Shown here: positions 20,749 through 36,600 of the stretch, in pieces
How positions within the stretch are numbered: the stretch's first letter is position 1
How the letters are laid out: each line of letters starts with the position of its first letter
Assembly: GCA_963082875.1 (NCBI GenBank)
Contig: OY720100.1
Span: 2,914,001 to 2,978,000, forward strand
From: Corella eumyota
Lineage: Eukaryota; Chordata; Ascidiacea; Phlebobranchia; Corellidae
Reading direction: 5' to 3'
Length of the DNA stretch: 64,000 bases
Notes under the pieces: model-generated
Database searches by the model: none
Told to the model about the DNA's origin: nothing
What the model saw: only the letters and a program-made list of their open reading frames with translations
Position numbers and translations under genes: made by a program

Positions 20749-23700
20749 TTACTTAGTGTCACACAGCAGAGCTACACCTCGCAATGTCCATCTATCCGCA
20801 CCATGGTTCAACGTTGTATTTAATTTTAAGGGAAAGATGTAGGTAAGATCTGTTCTCTGTGGTTTCTTATAAACAGGGCACTCGTAGTAAGTGTGAGCTG
20901 ATCTCGGCTTGATGGCACCGTCCTTACTGTTTGCATTAATAGCGTATACATGAGCTACTGGTAGATTGCTAAACAACACCTAAATATATATAAGATTTAA
21001 AATACATTGCAGGCTTCGTCCTTTAAATAATATGCAAAAAGAGCAATTTATTTTACAATTAATAAATCAAAGGCCTTGAATACCAAAGTTTAAAAAAATC
21101 CTAAACGTTTGGTTAAAGGAGCCACATATATAAAGTGCTTATGTTAACATAAAAATACCTTATTCGCGGGTTCAGTAAGGCGGGCATTACGTTTATCCCA
21201 ACCTGCCCCATCTAAAAACAACCCGTAAATGTACACCCCTTCTTCAGGGGCTGAAACAATATCCTCCTTTGTGAATTTGGTTATGTCGTTATGTAGAACA
21301 ACATTGTCGAGAGCCCAACCATTATGATTTCGAGTAATTTCTTGGCGCATGGCAGTTAAAAATCCCTTATTGCAATTTAATTAAAAAAACAATAAGTGTA
21401 TTTGTATAAAAATTCTTTTCTTTAAAAAAATTGATGAGACTATTGCTTTACTAATAATGGTTTTAAATATATAATAAACAAACAAGTTGTTTTTTTAACA
21501 AAGTTAGTGGCATGTAATTGTTTTTTTTAGACTAAAGGTACCTGTGGATTAAAGAAACCTGTCATCCAAAACTGCAAAGGTTTTTGCTCAAACAACCAGG
21601 TTGAAAATTGTGCATTTCTGTCAAGCAATCCACTAAACCAAAATCCAATACTTGCAGAATCCCACGAAATCTTTAAAAAATGTTTTAAAGCCTTTACATA
21701 GAGATAGTTCAAAAATCAAAAAGTGGCTATTTTAAGCAAAGCTATGTTAAGGTATGTCGTATGGTTATTATATATCTTCATATATTATTCTTGATGCAAA
21801 AAAAGTCGATTTAAAAGCCTAAACGTAGAGTATCATGACTTAGTTTTTAGTTTACTAAAACAGTTTTAAATACTGTTGAACTGCTGCTGACATTGTAAAT
21901 ATTTCGTAAATACTTTGCAATTTAAATCTGGGCCAAAGCAAATACAAATACGAGAGGGCTAGATAATTTAAAATCTTTTAAAAAAAGTTAAAATACTGTT
22001 AAATAAATAAAATGGGCTTTTCTATAAACACACAATTATAAAAAATATTTACCTTGGCCCAGGTAACTGGCACCTTTGCATCAAAGATGCTATCAAGAGC
22101 TCGTCTTAAATCTTCATTCATTATAATTGTACCTTCTATTGCAAGTTTTAAGTCAGTGAGAGTGGTTCGAACAGAAAATATCACCTTCTGCATACGATCA
22201 ACCTGTAACATTTTCAAACTTAATGTTAAGATTAACTATTTAAAAAGTTCATATTTTAAAATATATATACTTTTGAAAAACTTTTTTTTTAATACTTATA
22301 CTATAAAGCTATATTTAACTATAAAACATAACCTTGAAATCAACATTAATATTGTTTGATGACATTTAAACCCCTTACAACTGACCCATTTTATTTAAAC
22401 CCCATTTATTTAAACTTTTTTATTTAAAACCCCTAAATTGGGTAAGACAAAGAGGCTCAAAAGTAAAGGTTTAATGAGGGTTTAAATGTGTAAAGTTACA
22501 ATAACAGGATTCAAATGTCTGGCCACCTATTTGTATATATATAATAACAACCTCTTGTCTTAAGAATATATTTAATGGACGTGACACCCCCATTTTAATA
22601 ATTCTTTCTTTAATCTGGTGAGCAGCATAATCTGCAGGTAATTTTTCCAGCATTTCCCCTGCCAGTTTGTCCACGATACTTTCCCTGGTTTCCCCTGCAC
22701 CACCAGCTCCCAGATCTTTTGGTTGAATACTTTGAATTGTGGAAAAAACCTGCACAAAAATTTATTTAAAAATTTAAAAAGTTGCTACTAGTTTATATAT
22801 GTCACTGGCAATTTAGTAAATATTAAGTAAATGATTGCAGTAATATTCACAGCCTGTAGGATGGGCAACTAGCTAGTATATTTAATTAAAATGTAAGTCT
22901 GAAAAGTCACTAACTGTGAGCCCATAAAACCTAAATCTAAACTATATCTTGATTACTTTATTGTTAACAAACCCCATTAGTAGTAAAAGTTTGGTAGGAA
23001 ATGTCAGCATTATTGTGAAGTCCAAATACTTCTGGGGAATCCACATCAGGAAGATTATCAATTGATGTTCGATATTCATCAATGTTATTACACCTCGGAA
23101 TAGTATATCCACCTATTTACAAATAATGTAGTAAAACACTTTTTATGACAACTTTGTTATTATAACCATATTTTTATAAATTTAAACTTCTCAGCAGCGT
23201 AGTGTGGTGATCAGAACACTTGGGTATACTACATGAGGTCCTAGGTTTGATTCTCACTGTTCTCATGCTTGAGTTAGGCGCTATAAACTTCTGCTGAGCC
23301 AATACTTAACTAGCAGCTTAAACATCATGAAGTCAACCTTTTCACAACGAGGATAAATAAGTATAAAAAAACAACAGCTTACCTTTGGCAAAAAAGGCAA
23401 ATTTTTGATCAAACATATGTTCTCCAAACCAGACTTTACAGAAAGTGTTGAGCAATCTTTTATCATAATCATCAGTTACTCTTCCACCATAATTTACCTC
23501 ACTTATCATGTAATTAACAGTCTTAAAAGAGACACCCTTGAAATAAAAAATTTAATTATGGGTTTTATTAAGTTTTTTTTTATTTATTTATCCCGATGTG
23601 GAAAGGTTGACTTCACAACCTCAACATCAGTTACCCCGACCCAGTTTCAAGTTGCCTTCTGCAGTTTGGGATGTTATAGATTTATAATGGCCCAATAATT

Positions 23701-26700
23701 ATGCTGCTAATTAAGTGTTGGTTCAGCAGGAGTTCATAATGTTTAAAAAGCCTCAAACATTCTACAGCATAAGAGCAGTGGGTATAGACCTAATGTAGTG
23801 AAGCCAAGTGTTCTAACCACTACACAATGCTGCATTTTTTAAATATTTTTGGTTTTTGGTCTTACTTTAAAAATTACAAACCACATCTTTTTTTGATATT
23901 GACAATACAGTAACTAAAATGATGAACATCATTTTTTAAGGGTTTTATAATTCAAGAACAAAAAATAAAACAATATTTTAAATCTACCTTTTTTGGGTCA
24001 ATATCATCTAAATGATTTTGAATAAATTGAACACTGGCAGTAAAATCAGATTGGTTGAACTCGTACGGAATATTCCAACCCAAAGGTCCAAATTTTCTTC
24101 TTTCTTGAACAACACTGTGTAGGAATGCTGTTGTGTACAGAAGAGGGCGCCATTGAGGCATGTTTGTTATTTCAAGCTGTAAAAAGAGGATCGATAGGTT
24201 TTATAAAAAAAATTATTAAATTTAGTAACAGGTTTATATACTGGTAGCATGATGTAGTGGTCAGAACACGTGGCTTTACTACATAAGGCCCTGGGTTTGA
24301 TCCACATTGCTCTCATACTCTAGCACTAAGTCACTACTTTATTAGCAACTTCATTATCGGACAATTATAATCTATAATAACCCAAACTGCCACAGGCAAC
24401 AAATGTAATTTTGTGTTTAGGTCCTGAAATCACCCTTCCCACATCGAGAATAAATAAAAATTAAAGCATCTGAACTGTGGCTTTTTTATTTAATAAATTT
24501 ATAGAATCATGTTTTAGCTAATCTTTGCACTTTCTGATAGCATTGAGTTTTATAACCTGATCTTGGGTCACTCCAGCGTAGGTTCTTTTTAGTCCTGCTT
24601 TCATCCCCATCGGAGGTTCGTTAGTAAATTTTGTTGACATTTGAAGTAAGGTAATTGGAAACTGGGGGTTAACCTCTGTGGTGATAAATATTCTCATGGA
24701 AGAATCACATTCCGTTAGAGCAAAAAGCTAAAATTAATTTCATATTTTTATTAATCCTAAATTAAATTAATTCTTTTTTGATATTGTTTAAAATTTTTTT
24801 TAAATATTTAGTAGGGTGTAATATTTTAGTACAATTATATAGTATAATATTAACAAAACCTACTGTTTCAAGTAATTCATTTAAAAACATTAGCCCAAGA
24901 TGACAGTTTTGAAGTAGAAGCCACCCTCCCTCAGTTATAACAGTTTGTAATAAATTTCTGGCATGTACTTCCTGACCCTGACCCATTGATATAGAACTAC
25001 ATTCTGTTACAAAAACCAAGTTTTATTTAAGAAATTTTAATATATCTGATATTTTAATTTTTAATTTTTTTTTTCACATCCTTCTAAGGTAATAGGTATT
25101 TTATATTTTATCGTGAAGGGTGTAAAATTGTGACTTGTTTGATATCCGAAAATGCCTGGCTCAAGGGCAAATAATATAGCTTTGATCAGCTAAAACCCGT
25201 AACTTCTCATCTGGTAACGCAACATATATGTTTGTCAAATTTATAGGCCTTAAAAATTACACCAATTAAAATGCCACATCCACTAAAATATGTTTACTAA
25301 TTTACTTTTAAAACATTGGTATGATAGCCCCTTTCTAAACTTACTTATTGTTAGTTTTTTGGCAAGTTTTTCAATTTGATCAGTTGGGTCAGATCCCATC
25401 GATAACAGGCATACCATTGGGGTAAGATGATTACTTTCTTGGTACATTTCTTCCAGGTTTAAAGTAACAGCCTTGGCATACTAAAATATATAAAAATGTT
25501 TAAAAACAAAATCCATACAGCCTGATAATTTTGTCATTTATTTATTTAGATTGCGCCTTTATGAAAATAATAGAATGATTTACAATAAATATTATGTTAA
25601 TGTAATGGAAAAAAAAATCAATTTCATGGTTTAAAACATGCATAAAAATTTATGTTTACACAAAATTTTATAAATTATTATGACATGGTCACTAAACCCA
25701 GCAATAAATTAACTCTATCAATATTTACCCTTTTTCCCAAAGAATCCAGAATATAATATCGTGCCATTGCCATAGTTCTGTCCGGGCAGAAACTTCTGAT
25801 GAGTAAAAACTTTCGAAATACATCCAATGATCTTGAGTAGCCTTCCGGAGTTTCATATTCTTCCGGAGCATCCTGATCGAACCAGCTCTTCCAAGCTCTG
25901 TAAAATTAAAAGTAATTTCTAATTTACTATGTTTTTGATGATATTAAATACATTTATTTACTAAAAAACATTGATTTTACCAGTAATTTTTAACCAAGGA
26001 CCTAATGTTAACTTATTTACTAGAAAAAAATGGATCAAAAAATTCTAAATTAAGTTATCAAAATCTAAACAAATTTATTAAAATTGTTTATTATGCGTTT
26101 TTCTTATTGCCTGAACTGTTATACTGTTATTGTCAATTCTGTTTTGACTCAACAAAAAGAGCTAAACAAAATTAGTCTAGGTTTTATATAAAAAACAATC
26201 TTGGCCTCAAAAATTTTATAGAGTTAAACTGTACTACTATGAAAAAACAGTCCGTTACTAACTTGTCATTGGCAGCTAATTGCGCACATATTTGTTTAAA
26301 TTGAGGAAAAGCTGATAACCTGACCAAGTTTAACCAAGTCACATCAAGAATCCATTTTTTAGGCTTTGGGGCACAAGCATTTAAATTTAAAGCTGCACCA
26401 CCTAAACAAAAAGAAAAACATTTTAGGAATTCTCATTAAACAGCTTGGTGTAGTTGTTAAAATCTTTGGCTTTATTACATAAGCTTCAGGGTTCAATCCC
26501 AACTGCTCTCAGGCTGTAGTGTCCTTAAGTAAGGTGCTATTAATGGTACAAACTCCTGCTAAGTCAACACTTTATCGGCAGCTTAACTATCGACAATCAT
26601 ATTCTATAACATTCCAAACTGCAATACTCAACTTGATACTGGGTTAGGGTCATTGATGTTACTCTATGTTTAGATCGTGAAGTCGACCTTCCCACATCAA

Positions 26701-27609
26701 GAATCATTTTTTTTATATTACGCTTAAAAAATGATTATCAGTTAGATTTTTAGAAACATTAACTTAACTTTCTATAAAGGTAAAAATCAAAAATCAAACC
26801 TTTAATTAAAACATCAAACTCTGTCAAGGAGATTTTTCCAGCCTGCAAATCAATCTTAATAGCAAGTAATAAGGTAAACAAAAACTTGTGTTCTTCATAT
26901 AAACCCCTTGCAGTATATGAAAATGCAGCAAAACTCAAATAATCTATGATGTTGATTATTCTTTTTGATGGTATAGGGGACTTTGCAGATCTAAAAAAAA
27001 AATATTTTATATTTTATTTACTTTATTATTAAACCACAGAAATAAATTATTACTATTAAAAATAAGATTCTTATGATTTTTTTTAAATATTTATTTATTC
27101 TTGATGTGGAAGGTCAACTTTACGGCCTAAACATAGAGTAACATTAGTTACCCTGACCCAATTTCAAGTTGCCTTTGGCAGTTTGGGATATTATAGATTA
27201 TATAATTATGCTGCTGATTAGGAGCTGGCTCAGCAGGAGTTTATAGCGCCTTTAAGGGGCGCTATAGCATGAGATTAAGGTGTTTAAAAGTTAAAGTTAA
27301 TAGGACAAATTTAAGTGATTTTTCCTGTTGTTTATTTAAATCTATATAAATTTTTAGCTTTACATAATGAATGGAACTTGTAATTTTTTTTATTTACCTT
27401 GTAATACTTTGGTCAAAAACTTCCAAGAACTGGGCAAGCGAGGTCTGATACATAACATTAACAAGGCTCATCTCCGTGATGAGGAAATACAAGATTGAAC
27501 CTCTACTTGCAACAACTCGATATTCCTCTCTAGCTAAACTTATTTTTTGTTCGGTTTCTTTGGCAACATTGAGTTTATCACTCACTTCTTCTGCAGTTAG
27601 TTTGGTTGT
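20749..27609 (-). CDS. DNAH5: Dynein heavy chain: AAA6 and C-terminal domain, exons 73-87
   Basis: Exons: 27398-27609, 26800-26990, 26263-26401, 25729-25897, 25345-25480, 24864-25003, 24557-24727, 23988-24176, 23383-23536, 22973-23112, 22552-22749, 22053-22202, 21542-21670, 21159-21365, 20749-20979. Landmarks: [164 protein letters not shown] and [13 protein letters not shown] before the TAA. The long C-terminal domain after AAA6 is normal for axonemal chains. Confidence 0.97.
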
Positions 27610-30600
27610 CTAATAAAATCAAAACACCATACCTAATACTGGTTTAAATGGTTGGCACCAAATAACTTAAGCAGTTAGTTTGGTTGTCTAATAAAATCAA
27701 AACACCATACCTAATACTGGTTTAAATGGTTGGCACCAAATAACTTAAATTTTAATAAATTGTTATCATGATATGGTGGTTGCTAAATATTTACTAAAAC
27801 ACCACAAATTTTAGTTTTTCTTTGTTTTAGAGTCATACAAACCTAACATAAACAGGTATTACAAACTAAGATCAAATACAGTTTCTATAAAAACTAAAAA
27901 AAAATTTTTAAAAGATTTTAATTTTTTTATATAAAGTTTTGGGTCTGAGCTACACCAGTGCCGTTAAGCTACACTATTTGCCATTAATCACATTGTTTAA
28001 AGATAGCTTAAAGACATGTCACAACAGCACATTCTTCCCCAATAAAAATACAAAAACTCATACCATTAGGGCAATAGGGTGTCCACACACATAAATAAGA
28101 TAGAACAAAGTTAGTAAAAAGATATTACATCGGTAACCTAGCTTATTGAAATCAAAAAATGTATTTACCTGGAGGACTTGAATAAGACTGTGATCCTCCA
28201 CAAGTGACCCCTTTGTTGAAGTTAATCTATAGAGCAAGTTGTCCTCCAGTTCCTGCATCTTCCTCTTGTTCTTTGTAACATCCTCCAACAAAGCAATTCT
28301 TTCTATTTCTAACTCCTTAAAAAATCAAACATTTTGGATTTTTTTCCCATTTTTAAAATTAAAAATTTTTCGCAAAAAATGCACAAAATGCCTACCTAAA
28401 ACTTTATTAAATAAAATAAATTTACTAAATACAGTCTTAAGTTACAAAAATATTTTTTTTTAACAAAAATGTATAGTTCGCATAGCAAAAGTTAACATTA
28501 ATATTACATGCTTAAAAATCAACTAACAATCAGTAAGATATTTGACAGACATTTAAAAATGTTTTCCTTAACCTAAAAACTATAACATTTTTACATAGAA
28601 TTTAAATCTAAAAAAGAAAAAAATACTTGTTTTTCTGAGACAATAACTCGTGCGAGAAGTTGATCTTCCAGACCTTTTATAGTCACAGTAAAATCCACAA
28701 TCGACATTTTTGCACTTACTTCAGGTGTGTATACTGGGTTAGCTAGTTTAGTGCTTAAAAATAACTTGAAACCATCCATAACATCAACTTCTTTGTCCCC
28801 CAATTTAACCTATATACAAAGTACCTTGTTTTTATTAAATTCTATTTTTTTGATAATTTTTTTAAACAACTTTATCCTCGATGTGGAAAAGTCAACTTTA
28901 CGATCTAAACAGATTAACATCAGTTACTCCATTTTAGTTTTAATTTGCCTTTAATAGTTTGGGATATTATTGATGATTAGTGCCCTTTAAATATAAGCTG
29001 CTGATTAAGTGCTGAATAAGGAGTTTGTACCGATTATAGTGTTTTACTAAAGAGCACTACAGCATAAGAGCATCAAACCCAAGATCTCATGTAGTAAAAC
29101 CAAGTGTTTTGACCACTTTATTATGCTGCCGGTTGAATTGTATATACACAATATAAATTTGTTTAATAAAAAATTTGAATTAAGTTGCAAAACAAAAACC
29201 TTAAAACTCGATCCAGATTTAATAAAATTTTTTTCGAGAACATTATCCATAACAGGATCAATTTCTTCTCCAATATCTTCCACTAGAAGGGGTTTTCCCA
29301 TGCTTAAAGCATCTTCCAAGTGTGTCCGAAAATATTTATGATTTAGAGTTGTGACCTAAAATTAAATCTTAAATTTTACTATTTATAAAAATATTTTTTT
29401 TAAGTTAATGAATTGTAATTTAAATATTTTGTTTATGGTTTGAAAGTTTTTTTAAAAGCACTAACTAGTATTTTTTATATTAACTACTAAACAGCCTAAC
29501 CTATCAACAAGATATTTATTGTCGTAATATGGTTAAACTCTTAACTAAATATTCGCCCTTGATAATTTACTCGCGCACCTCAAACAGCATTTTTTAAAAT
29601 TTTGTTGGCCTTTAAATTAAACATATATCTAAATATGGTCTATCAAGCTTTATTATATATAGATATTTTGACATAGTATATTTTAACTTAAAACAGACCT
29701 GCAGATTATTTGCCTTTTCCCGATTTTTAATCCAAGATTTTCCCTGCGTTTGTGGATCCATTAACAAAGGATATCTTCTGGCTTTTGTCACAATTATTCC
29801 ATTTTGAACGGATAAACTATCATTTGGCAAACCCTAGATTAAAGAAAAGTACATTAAAACAGCAGCATGTTATAGTGGTCAAAACACTTGTCTTTACTAC
29901 ATGGGGTCCTGGGTTTGCTCCCCAATGTTCTTAGGCAAATTTAATCTATTTCAAACTGCCATAAGCATCTCAAGACTGGGTCGAGGTAATTAATGTTTCT
30001 CTATGTTTAGGTCATAAAGTTGACCTTTCTACATCGAGGATAAATAAATACAGAATAAAAGATTAGCAAATAAAAGCTTTCTAGTTATAATATGTATTTA
30101 AAATTATTTCGAAAATTTATAATGTACCTCTAAATTCCATTCATTTATTGTGTTTGAATCCACTAGAACAGATGTTACATCGAGTGACTAAAAGAAAAAT
30201 CAAATTTGTTTTAATTTAAAAAATAGTCAGAGTTTTTTTTTATATTTTCTAAAACAAATATATATAATGGAGCTTTAATGATTAATATATATATATAAAC
30301 ATATGTATGTTTGTCCAATAGAAAAACCAACAAAGTTTAAAAACTGTCGTTTGTGGTGTGCGATTAAATTAACATTGTTAAGAGTTGCCGGATATTATGA
30401 CAATAAAAATGTTGACCAAAAGGCAGGCTAACAACTAGTTGTTTTATAAATAATGTTTTATAATTTTCATTATTAATAATTACAATAACTAACAAAATTA
30501 AATATTATTTCAAACTAATTGTAATAAAACACACATAATTCACTAAATAAATATCATAGTGATTTTACATTACCTCATTAAACGGAACTTTATGTTTTCG

Positions 30601-33600
30601 CATTTCTTTCTTCCAACTGTCAAACAATTTGTTACGAAAATCCTGTTTAAAAGGTCCACAGTATGATAAAAATCCACAGCATAATAAGACATCTCCGATC
30701 AATCGATTTATTTCCTAAAATTTACTTTGTTTATACTATCTAAATTATTATTGTTACAGTGAAATGATCAATTTAATTTTAGAATGATCCATTTAAATTT
30801 TTATCCCGAAAAACCTAAAGTAACTTGAGACTGGGGCAGGTTAACAAATGTAACCTTTTGTTAAAGTCAGCCTTTTAAAAGTAAAAAATGACAGTTGTAA
30901 ATAGAAATTAAAATACTTGTTGAAATCTTTGGCTTGCTTCAGTCCATCTTATTTTCTCACCACTTAAACCACTGATAAGATCTTTTGCATTTTGCAATTT
31001 TTGTTTACAAGCTTCTGCATCGTCAATTAAATCCTAGAAAAGAAGAATTGAATAAATGTTAATTTTGCCACTGAATGTTATAGCATGGGGCAAAGGTACT
31101 AGAATACATTAAAACTATTAAAAGCACCATTTATTTATTTTTTAATACTGTTTACTTTAGTTAAACTAGTATTTACAACAAAAAATGTGAAATCAAAAAA
31201 AAATGCATTATTTTATTTTCTGTTAAATTAATTTATAAGACATGTACTGAAGATTAGGTCAATAAGAAACTTTAATAAAAACACAAAATAACCTGTTTTT
31301 GCTTCATAGCTGCGTTATATGTTTCTTGTACAGCATCTAATTCTGCTTGTTTTTCATTAAGTATTCCTTGTGCATCAGCCAGATCTCCCATTGCAGTCCC
31401 AAGTCTTTTCTCTTGAATAACTAAGTTGGCCTAAATTATTACTTATATATTTATTTACTTGTTTTAAAATTTTATTATTAAAAACAGTTATTGAGTTTAG
31501 TAGGTTTAAAACAATGCAATTTGTACTCAAAACAACAAGAAATTTAAATATTCTCTAAGAAAGTTTTTTCGCCTCGCAGACCCTCTCTTGGGCCACTATA
31601 TCAACTAGCAACCCATACTCAGGTTATTTACATAATCATAAATGTAATGTGTTGCTGGTTATTATCTGTATAAAACAAATAAAATTTTAACCTTTAGGGG
31701 CAAAACTTCTCTGTTTATTCCATAAAAAGTTGCCATAGCTTCAGTCCAGGATAACAAGCCAGCCACATTTCCACAAACTTTCTTGGCAGATTCTAAAGTG
31801 TAATCTTCCTGGTTTAAATATGGTTCCAATAAATCAACCATCTCTGCAGTTATTGTATCCTGTTCACAATAAAAAATCCATATATAATACACAGTTTAGT
31901 GAATGACATATAATTTGGGTCCAATTTACACACCTACAAAATAAATAAATAAAATGACCAGTTGTAAAGTACGAGCAAATTATTGCAGGCAAATGTTAGT
32001 TAAGAGTTGCAACTATATTAAGACAATAAAAAATGCCAACAGTAGGGCGGGCTTTTGGCTAGTTATCCTAATGCCAGTGACAAGGTAAAAGTGGCTATAC
32101 CACTTGAATTTACAACATATGGTCTTAGGTTTGATCCTTACTGCTTTTATGTTGCAGATCATCTAAATAAGGTGCTATAAACAGCATAAATCATGCCGAG
32201 CCCTAAATCAACTGGCAGATTATATATTTGCCAACATTTTCAATATTACTTAAATTGCCTTAACCTGAGCTTGGGTAGTGGTAACAAGTGTTACCCTATG
32301 TCTAGACTGTAAAATAAGTCTTACCACATTAAGAAAAAAATATACAGAAAAATTATAAAAGGTCTAATAAATGTTAGTTACACAATTAAATACAAAGACA
32401 CCAAATTGACAAATATTTGATCACATTTTATCATTATCATCACCCATTATTATCATCACCCATTCATATAAAATTACATTAAAAAATTAAAGTTTAAAAA
32501 AAGATAAATAACCTTGTTAAATTCCAACAAATAGCCAAGAAATTTGGAGTCGTTCATCATTTTTAAAGCTTCAGCCCAGGATGGTTTAATACAAGGTCTC
32601 TCGGGATCTTGTTCTACTTTGTTTATCCTTTTCTGTAAAATAATTGATTATTTTTTTATTTATTTATCTTCGATGTGGAGAGATCGACATCAAGACCTAA
32701 ATACAAGGTAACATCAGTTACTTCGACACAGTCTCGAGTTGCCTATGGCAGTTTGGGATATTATAAATTATAACTGCCTGACTATTACGTTGCTAATTAA
32801 GTGCTGGCTCAGCCGAAGTTTATACTGTATATGGTGCCTTACTCAAGGACACTACAGCATTAAAACAGTAAGAATCAAACCAAAAACCACATGAAGTGAA
32901 ATCTAGAGTTATAACCACTACACCAAGCTGCCAGTTATATCCAAATAAATTAACGATTTTAAAACCTTTTAAATTATTTTTCTATATTTTAACAATTACC
33001 CTCATTAGAAGAAGAACAGCATCCATAATTCTCATAATCAGGTGAGGGGGTTTCCCTAATTTTCTTACAGTTGCAATATCAGCAGGTTTAATTGTCTACA
33101 CATTACAAAGAAATGTTTTTATATTTAATTAATAAAATCTTTAAAATTAAAAAAAAATGTAAATTTATAAAGAACTGCTAGTATTAATTTACAAGTTTTT
33201 TCTTATTAATTTAAAAGTTATAAATAAAAATATTTATGTTTTAAGACAACTATATATAGATGAACTGGTCATGCCATATATTATTAATATACTGTTTTGT
33301 TAAAAAAAGTTTAAAAGCTAATACATTACAACAAACCTGTAAAGCGGCTTCAGCTTTCAATAAAGCAGGTTTTGCTGCTTCCAACTTAGCTTGAGCAACA
33401 GATTTATCAGCCTTAATTGCATCTGCTACTCCCTGTGCTTTGTCCTTAACTTTTTGAACCTTAAAAATAATAAATATTAATAAACATAACAAGCAGTTTA
33501 TATACTTATATTTTAACCTAAGCATTAAACAACATTTAAAGGTTTTTTTTAAACAAAAATTTAAACAAAATAGTAAAAGTGGCTTTTTAAAATAAATATT

Positions 33601-36600
33601 TCATTTATTCTAAAATACCAAATTTTGTTTGGTTAAGGCTAAAAAGTTAACATTAAATTTAAATACATATAAAAAAGCACTAAAAAATATGATTACTAAT
33701 AAAAATATTGCACTTTAGAAAACAACATAAAATTAGTAAAAATATATAACAACAAGAACACAGTTATTTCCGTAACAAACTTTCTACAAGATATATTTAC
33801 CTTGCTTTTAACTTTTTCAGCTGCTTGAGCAGATTTAGTTACAACAGCCAGAACATCGTCTGCTTTCTGTGAAGCAATTACTAATTCTTTTTCTTTCTCT
33901 ATCAGTTGTTTTGAAAGTTCATTTACAGACTGGGATGCTTCAATTAGTTTGTTCAAACCTCGATTCAAAAATTTAAATATTATATATATATCATATGTTA
34001 AGAAGCATGGTGTAGTGGTTAGAAGACCTGGGTTAACTACATGAGGTCCTGGGTTCAATCTCCACTGCTTTCATGCTGTAGTGCCCTTAAGTAAGACACT
34101 ATAAATGATATAAACTAATGCTAAGTCAACACATAATCAGTAGCTTAATTAATTATTAGGCAATTATAATCTATATTATTTTAAACTGCCAAAGGCAACT
34201 CAAGACTGGGTTGGGGTAACTAATGTTACTCTATGTTAAGGTCCTGTAGTCCATGTATACAGCAGTATAGTGTAATGCATATATTTTGGTTCTGTCTATG
34301 TTATAAAATCAACATTTGTTAAAATAGTATATCATTCAATATATGGTTTGTAGAATTTTAATAAAAAATCAGCAATAAATGTAGTCATTGCAACAAAATG
34401 CAAATGTCCTCTATAAAAAATAATACAAAACTTATAACAATACAAAATATAAATTTGTAAACAGTGTCAAACATTTTATACCAGTCTTCATTCTATCAGC
34501 CATATTTCCTATAAACTGCAATTTCTCGCTGTATATTGATTTGTAAATTTCCAGGAAAGAAAGATAAGTTTTTGGCGTAACATAAGTTTGACGACGATAT
34601 CTTTCAAAATATTCAACACAATTCTCAGCAACCAAATCCTGCATTAAAACTTATATTTTAAGTTGAAATAAAAGCAATTTAAAATCCTCTGTGCTTTAAA
34701 AAAAACTCTATGCTTAGGCTGTAAAGTCAACCTTTCTTTACCTAAGATAAATTAATATAAAATTTTTTCCAAATTTATATTCTAAATTAACGTAAATAAC
34801 ATCAGATTATTAATTTGTTTAACGAACCTGAAATATTCCCATAACAGTATAAAGACTGGTTTTAACCTGGTCTGAACACTTTATATCAAAATTAGAGATA
34901 AAATGTTGAGCTACTGCTACCAAGGCAGCTCTGGGCCAGCTTGAAAACCAGTCGATCGTACAACCTGATATCAAACCAGGAAATTTCATCGACCTAGACC
35001 GAAATTTTTCACTCACCTTTAAAATTTAAATTTAAAAAATTTTAGGCATAATTTATGCAATTTAACGACAACAAAACTGGTTAAATCTACAACCAAACAG
35101 TTGTTTAATTTAAATTTTTTTTCCTAAATTTATATTATAAGAAATCACATTTAAAATTTACCAAAGAAAAAAAAAAGGTTTTAATATCTAACTGGCAGAA
35201 TGACGTAACAAAAATTTTACACATCATGTTAAACAGGCAATATTGCAAGGTCAATAATAACTCAAACTGTTAAGGACAACCAAAATTGTGCCAGAATAAC
35301 AAAAGTTACTTTACATTTATACTGTGAAGTTATTATTTTCACATCAAAAATAAATAAATGTAAAATAATTCTACAATGAGTTGATTATTATAACCAATAT
35401 ATATTGAAGCTTAGTGGTAAACTAATTTATAGGTATTCAATATAAAAAAACTGTCATTTGTGGTGTGTAAGTAAAATATCCCAACCATATATTAGTAAAA
35501 AGTTGTGACCATATTACAACAAACATAATCCCAACCATATATTAGTAAAAAGTTGTGACCATATTACAGCAAACATAATCCCAACCATAAAGCGGGCTAT
35601 AGATTAGTTTAGCTAAAAAATAAGTAATAATATACAAACCGGTGAAAAACATAACACCACGTGCAGATTGCTTTTCACTCTGGACAGAAAGAACTCGTAA
35701 AGATTTTCATTTGTTGGAGTTCTTTTTGGATGTTCTTTTTTCATCACAGCAATCAAATCCTGAGTTATCTCATCTATCTCATCTCGAGCAAATAAATTTG
35801 AAACCTGCAAAAAATTAATTTTTATATTTTAATACTGAGCTTAATTTTTTATAACTTGATCCAGCAGCATAGTGTAGTGGTCAGAACACTTGGCTTTACT
35901 ACATAAGGTTTTGGGTTAAATGCCCATTGCTCCCATGCTGTAGCACACTTGAGTAAGGTGCTATAATTATTTAAGATACATAAAAACAACAATAAACTTA
36001 ATTTATTCTTTTTTTAATTAAGTATCAATTTTCATTTAATTTTTAATTAAATATTTCAATTAAGTTTTTTTTACAAAGTTACATAAAAATAATAACAGTT
36101 TATATTTTAGTATTTAAAAATTACCAAATTTTTATTTGTATTTTATATTTTAAATTTCTTTTTTTAGATTGAATAAATTTTTTTTTTATAATTTACCTCT
36201 CCCGATGCTAAAACATTGTTAAGATATTCCAGAAAAGCTTCATCCTTAATTTCATTGTCAGTAAAAATAAAAGTTATTCCTTGTCCTTTTGAACCTGCTG
36301 TTCGGTACAAAATCTTCAAATCTTCCAACAAATTGCTAACACCATAAGTCCTTAAAAATAAAAGAAAAAGATTTTGATAAAATAAATTTTGCAATATTTG
36401 CTTTTTTTAACCTTTTTTTATCATTTAGCTAATTTTTTTTAAATGTTTATTTATCCTCAATGTGGGAAGGTCTACTTCAGGGCCAAAACATAACATCATT
36501 TACCCCAACCTAGTCTCGGCCTGGCCTTGACAGTTTCAGGTAATAATGGTAAAACTTAAAAGCAAGACGAATTAATCCCAAACTTCATGTGGTAATAGGT

